NCBI RefSeq assembly: GCF_030265065.1
Contig: NC_080410.1
Location: 49,396,398 to 49,460,397 of the forward strand
From: Corythoichthys intestinalis
Lineage: Eukaryota; Chordata; Actinopteri; Syngnathiformes; Syngnathidae
Length of the DNA: 64,000 nucleotides
Reading direction: 5' to 3'
Of the stretch, positions 58,369-64,000 are shown piece by piece. The notes under the pieces were generated by a model, which did no database searches, had not been told where the DNA came from, and was given only the letters and a program-made list of their open reading frames with translations. A program made the translations under genes and the position numbers. How positions within the stretch are numbered: position 1 is the stretch's first letter; the number at the start of each line of letters is the position of its first letter.

Positions 58369-59603
58369 TAGGGTTGTTCCGATCATGTTTTTTTGCTCCC
58401 GATCCGATCCCGATCATTTTAGTTTGAGTATCTGCCGATCCCGATATTTCCCGATCCGATTGCTTTTTTTTTTGCTCCCGATTCAATTCCAATCATTCCC
58501 GATCATTTTTCCCGATCATATACATTTTGGCAATACATTAAGAAAAAAATGAATAAAACTCGGACGAATATATACATTCAACATACATTAGTACTGTATT
58601 TGTTTATTATGACAATAAATCCTCAAGATGGCATTTACATTATTAACATTCTTTCTGTGAGAGGGATCCACGGATAGAAAGACTTGTAATTCTTAAAGGA
58701 TAAATGTGACCTTGTATATTGTGACTAAATATTGCCATCTAGTGTATTTGTTGAGCTTTCAGTAAATGATACTGTAGCCATTTAACTGTTCTGCCCAAAT
58801 GCATGATGGGAAGTGCAACCATGACCGTTCGTAGTGGCACCAATTGATATATCCTCTCTGCGTTGGGAAGTAACATAGGCTTTTATGAAAAAAATCAACC
58901 ACTCGTTCTTCCCCACATTGCTTCCCACGATATTTCTAATTGTTGAGAGAGGGATTTTAAGGCTTAGCCAATTGAAAAGAGGCTCCAAAGACTGCCAAAA
59001 TTCTCTCTACTCCTTTTACACTGCCTATTATCTCTATATATACAGTGGGGAGAACAAGTATTTGATACACAGTCAATGGGAAAACCCACTGCGGGTATAA
59101 CGGCGCCATTATAGATTGAACGCGACAATGCGTGAGTGGGTCGTGCAGCGCATGCGTTAATTGCATTAAATATTTTAACGTGATTAATGAAAAAAAAATT
59201 AATTACCGCCGTTTACGCGATAAATTTGATAGCCCTACTTTAAGCCAAAACTAAAGACTCTGGATGAGTGTAACATATTATGTTTATAACGTTAAATACA
59301 ATTAGAAAACGATTTAATCAAAAAATATATATATTAAAAAAAGGCATGGCCGATATTTTTTGCCGATTCCCATACTTTGAAAATGACGTGATCGGACAAG
59401 ATCGATCGGGATGCCGATCGATCGGGACATCTCTTTTCAAGATGACGTATCTGTTCTATGTGTATTTTGTCTGTAACGTTAAATACAATTAGAAAATGAT
59501 TTAATTAAAAAAAAAAAAAAAAAATTTAAAAAGGCATGTCCGATATTTTTTTGCCGATTCCGATACTTTGAAAATGACGTGATCGAACCCGATCGCATCT
59601 TTG
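58369..59603. mobile_element. hAT-gamma element, copy 3, chimeric end
   Basis: It starts TAGGGTTGTTCCGATCATG, with a perfect 8-bp duplication ATAATAAT (58361-58368 and 59604-59611). Its right part contains a second gamma end plus about 30 bp of MITE sequence (59280-59463) that matches the inverted locus 52999-53182. Confidence 0.88.
59041..59097. mobile_element. 57-bp Tc1-type terminal insertion
   Basis: CAGTGGGGAGAACAAGTATT followed by CCCACTGCGGG, set between TA dinucleotides inside hAT-gamma copy 3 and absent from the other gamma copies. It looks like a tiny MITE made from one Tc1 end. Confidence 0.6.
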
Positions 59604-59875
59604 ATAATAATGTTACATGATGCATGAACAACGAAATGCGAACGTGGCCGGTATGTTAACGTAACATAGCTATTAAATGTTATTCAGATAACTATAGCTT
59701 AAAGAACATGCTAACAAGTTTACCAAACCATCAGTGTCACTCCAAAACACCAAAGTAACATGTGAAATGATATAATAATGTGTTAATAATTTCACACATA
59801 AGTCGCCCCAGAGTATAAGTCGCACCCCTAGCCAAACTATGAAAAAAACTGACTTATAGTCCGAATAAAAATACG

Positions 59876-60209
59876 TTCTAAGCTCAACGAAAAATGCAAA
59901 TTGTATGGGGTACACAAGTAGCAATGATTTTCTTTGTATTCAGTGCTCCTACGTTTTTCGCGGTTAATGGGGACTGCCAAAGACCAAGCCCCCCACCCCC
60001 CACCCCGAAAATCGAAAGTCCACGAGGTAAAGGCGGAGCTTATTTACATAAACATTTTTTATGTTTTTATTTTTTGGTATGTTCAATGTATTTATTCTGA
60101 ATTAACAGCTTTGGAAAGAGATATAAATACGAGTTTTTTTTGACTGTTTTTTCCCTAAAGTATAATTAAAATAAACAAAAAAAAAAAAAACAAAAAAAGG
60201 TTAGCCGTA
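59876..60209. mobile_element. Fragment of the ATCCCTCGTTTTTCGCGG MITE
   Basis: 59941-60130 resembles the left part of the MITE at 62150 (GTTTTTCGCGGTTAATGG, GGCGGAGCTTATTTACAT). A C-rich run CCCCCCACCCCCCACCCC lies at 59988-60005. No right end. Confidence 0.6.
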
Positions 60210-61763
<1,554 letters not shown>

Positions 61764-62149
61764 TATTTTAATAAATGTTTTTTAATAAAGATGCACGATA
61801 ATATCGGTTATCGATAATTATCAGCCAATAATTGCAATTATGACGTCAATTCAACCGATAATGCAATCCGATAATTATATACTTGATTATGATTATTATT
61901 ATGATAATTGTATACTTCATTATATACTTGATTTAGCCTCCAAATAAGGCAGTTTTGTCCAATTCTTCACCAGCGCCTCAACCCCTCCTTTAGGCATTTT
62001 TGTGCAATTATTTACTTTGTATTATTAGTAATAATTCATTAATAGGCTAAACATTGTTTAGATTTTGGAATTTACGATTTGTTCACATATGATATGGAAA
62101 AAGTCATAAATTGTAACATTTGCTCTTGTGTATAATTTAAAATTGTGTG

Positions 62150-63187
62150 CAGTGATCCCTCGTTTTTCACGGTTAATGGAGAATGCCCCATCGTCTGCAA
62201 AAATCTCAAATCCACAAAGTAGAGGCGGAGCTTATTTACATGTTTTTTCTTAATTTTGGTGTGTTTAATGTAGTGCTGCAACGATTAATCAATTAACTCC
62301 AGTATTCGATTAGAAAAAAGATTCGAAATAAATTTTGCTGCTTCGAGGATTCGTTTAATTAAAGAGGCGTTAGCGTGGTTTGTTTTGAAAGAGTTTGCAT
62401 TGAGTTTTATTGATTTGGGTGGATACACTGCCCTCTAGTCTGCCTCATTTCACGTGGCTGAATCCAGCTGCTCCCTGTTAAGACCAACATAAGCTAAGTT
62501 AAAAAAAAAAAAAAAAAATTAATGCATTCATAATTTATTTAGTTTATAGGTATATTCAGCCGTTTTTGTGGGAATATATGTCTGAATCATTTGTTAAAAG
62601 TATTGTAAAAAAAAGTTGGCATTTTATAGCATTTAAGCTAGCGAACTTTTGCTATGTAAGTTGGTCAATTGTTCTTATGTTGTTCATAGATCCTCATTTG
62701 TTTTTTTATACCGTTTGAGTCTCAGCTCAGGAAATACAATTTTTTATGTTCCTTATCCGATTACTCGATTATTCAATCTAACTAGCTCAACGATTAATCG
62801 GCTACTAAAATAATTGATAGCTACAGCCCTAGTTCAATGTATTTATTCAGATTGAACAGTACTGAAAAAAGATGCATAGAAGACATGTTTTTCCTTTTGG
62901 TTTCCCAAAATATAATGAATAAATAAATAAATATGATAAAAATGTTCTTTTTTTAAAACCTTATATGTAAATTTTAATAAATGGCTTTTAAGTACTGCAA
63001 ATGTAACAATTATGATATAAATGAGATATGTACAAAAGAAATCAATTATTTGTACATGTATACCTGCATATATCTTCACTTTTTTAAATGAAATGCTGTA
63101 TTTATTTTACTTTATTTTTTAATCAAAATAAATCCGCGATGGACTGAGGACGCAAAGTTTGAAGCGCGCAGTCGCGAGGGATCATCG
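62150..63187. mobile_element. Mariner-type MITE, CAGTGATCCCTCGTTTTTC ends
   Basis: The left end AGTGATCCCTCGTTTTTCAC and the right end CGCGAGGGATCATCG are inverted, with a second inner copy near 63135 (CCGCGATGGACTGAGG). Broken by a hAT-beta copy. Confidence 0.75.
62271..62831. mobile_element. hAT-beta copy, short, both ends present
   Basis: TAGTGCTGCAACGATTAATC to GATAGCTACAGCCCTA, flanked by GTTTAATG (62263-62270) and GTTCAATG (62832-62839). An internal (A)n run replaces part of the centre. Confidence 0.9.
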
Positions 63188-63270
63188 TATACATCTTTTA
63201 ATAGAATTATCGGCTTGACATTATCGGTTATCAGCTGGTAGGAGGAGAAAATGATTGGTTATCGGCAGTG

Positions 63271-64000
63271 TTTTTTTCGTCAACGACGGCTATAACGAAA
63301 ATATTTCGTCGACGAACAATTTTTTCATGAAGATGACGAGACGATAACGAACCAAAAACGTTTATTGGGAGACTAAAACATAACGAGACCAAAATGTGCC
63401 ATAGTTTTTGTCACATGTTCACAATTTGTGTCTGGTTGTGTCACTCATGTGAGGTGCTGCAACCCCCCCCCCCCCCCCCCCAGTTCACCCACTAGTGTCC
63501 TCTCCAGTCTTCCCATTGCCTGTTTTGAGATACACACGCTAGATTAGTCTTCTTTTCTTGGCAAGGTCTGCGCTGAGTGCTTATCACACACTAAATGTAA
63601 CTCGTAGCGTTAGCACAGCATTCACGTTAGCATCAGGCTATTGCTAACGGCAAGCCCCCTCTTAACTCTCTGTGGTGAGTGATCATCATACACAAAATGT
63701 AACTCGTAGCGTTAGCATATCATTCAGATTCGTGTTAGCAACAGGCTATTGCTAATGGTGACCGTCCTCTTAAGCTCTCAGACAACTTTTTTTTTTTCAC
63801 ATACAGTTTGTGGCGTCCTGGTGGGTATAATTTTTTTTTTTTTCATTTCACAGACGAAACATTTTTACTAAACATCGACTAAAACTAGACGAATTTAGTC
63901 TTTTTTCGTCAACAAAAACTAGTCGAAGACAAACATATTTTGAGATGACTAAAATATGACTAAGACTAATAATGATTGTCGTCCAAAAGACTAAGACGAA
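63271..64000. mobile_element. Element with TTTCGTCAACGA ends, runs off the window
   Basis: GTTTTTTTCGTCAACGACGG at the left and, near the right edge, many GACTAAAACTAGACGAA words with TTTTTTCGTCAACAAAAACT make an inverted-end transposon of a common fish type. 63463-63481 is a 19-base C run. The block TAACTCGTAGCGTTAGCA is duplicated (about 63598 and 63700). Confidence 0.6.

Larger units (their letters stand above)
58204..59875. mobile_element. TATAAGTCGCACC MITE with nested hAT-gamma
   Basis: CCGTATTTTTCGGACTATAA after TA at the left, and CTTATAGTCCGAATAAAAATA at the right. The gamma element at 58369-59603 sits between two parts that join cleanly at ATAATAAT. Confidence 0.85.
61789..63270. 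mobile_element. hAT-like element with ATCGGTTATCG ends, hosting two insertions
   Basis: AGATGCACGATAATATCGG at the left and the ATTATCGGTTATCAGC / GGTTATCGGCAG words at the right mark a common fish hAT type. A MITE (62150-63187) with a hAT-beta inside splits it. Confidence 0.65.

Overview
The window is a stretch of a teleost fish chromosome. This is an inference from fish-like orthologues of pycr1, myadml2 and notum, GT-AG introns, and a typical fish repeat load (Tc1-like transposons, many hAT families, an RTE/Rex3-like LINE tail, a piggyBac MITE and a BEL/Pao element). All three host genes are on the minus strand. Read left to right the order is pycr1, myadml2, notum. As far as I recall, human 17q25.3 has MAFG-PYCR1-MYADML2-NOTUM in the same order and relative orientation. 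If that collinearity extends one gene further, the CpG-rich block near 1.4-2.2 kb would be the 5' end of mafg, but no mafg coding sequence is visible.

Layout. 1-6.3 kb: CpG-rich promoter-like DNA, a cluster of CRE-like sites, then transposon fragments. 6.3-18.4 kb: complete pycr1, seven coding exons, 322 codons. Its 10.4-kb intron 4 holds a Tc1-like copy split by a whole-looking BEL/Pao element with apparently identical LTRs, plus a hAT copy carrying another hAT. 18.6-22.1 kb: a multi-level transposon nest with a 645-bp near-perfect palindrome. 22.9-23.3 kb: a CCAAT/ATF4-site-bearing candidate pycr1 promoter. 25.6-26.5 kb: myadml2, one coding exon. 27.2-32.6 kb: TIR elements, a four-level nest, a 65-bp minisatellite and a diverged tandem repeat. 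32.85-34.18 kb: a 1.3-kb hierarchical array of a CCACATGGCA-type unit, 300 bp past the notum stop codon. 34.5-57.3 kb: ten exons of notum, giving the C-terminal 386 residues with the whole catalytic triad; the first coding exon(s) lie beyond 64 kb. 57.3-64 kb: nested repeats in notum's 5' intron.

The genes do separate jobs. Pycr1 makes the last step of proline synthesis, Myadml2 is a MARVEL-type membrane protein, and Notum is a secreted Wnt deacylase. They share a conserved neighbourhood rather than an operon-like function. Most of the rest is transposon DNA, and 8-bp hAT or TA target duplications let the insertion order be read directly in many places. No rRNA, convincing tRNA or CRISPR array was seen. 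All comparisons with known families are from memory and by eye.
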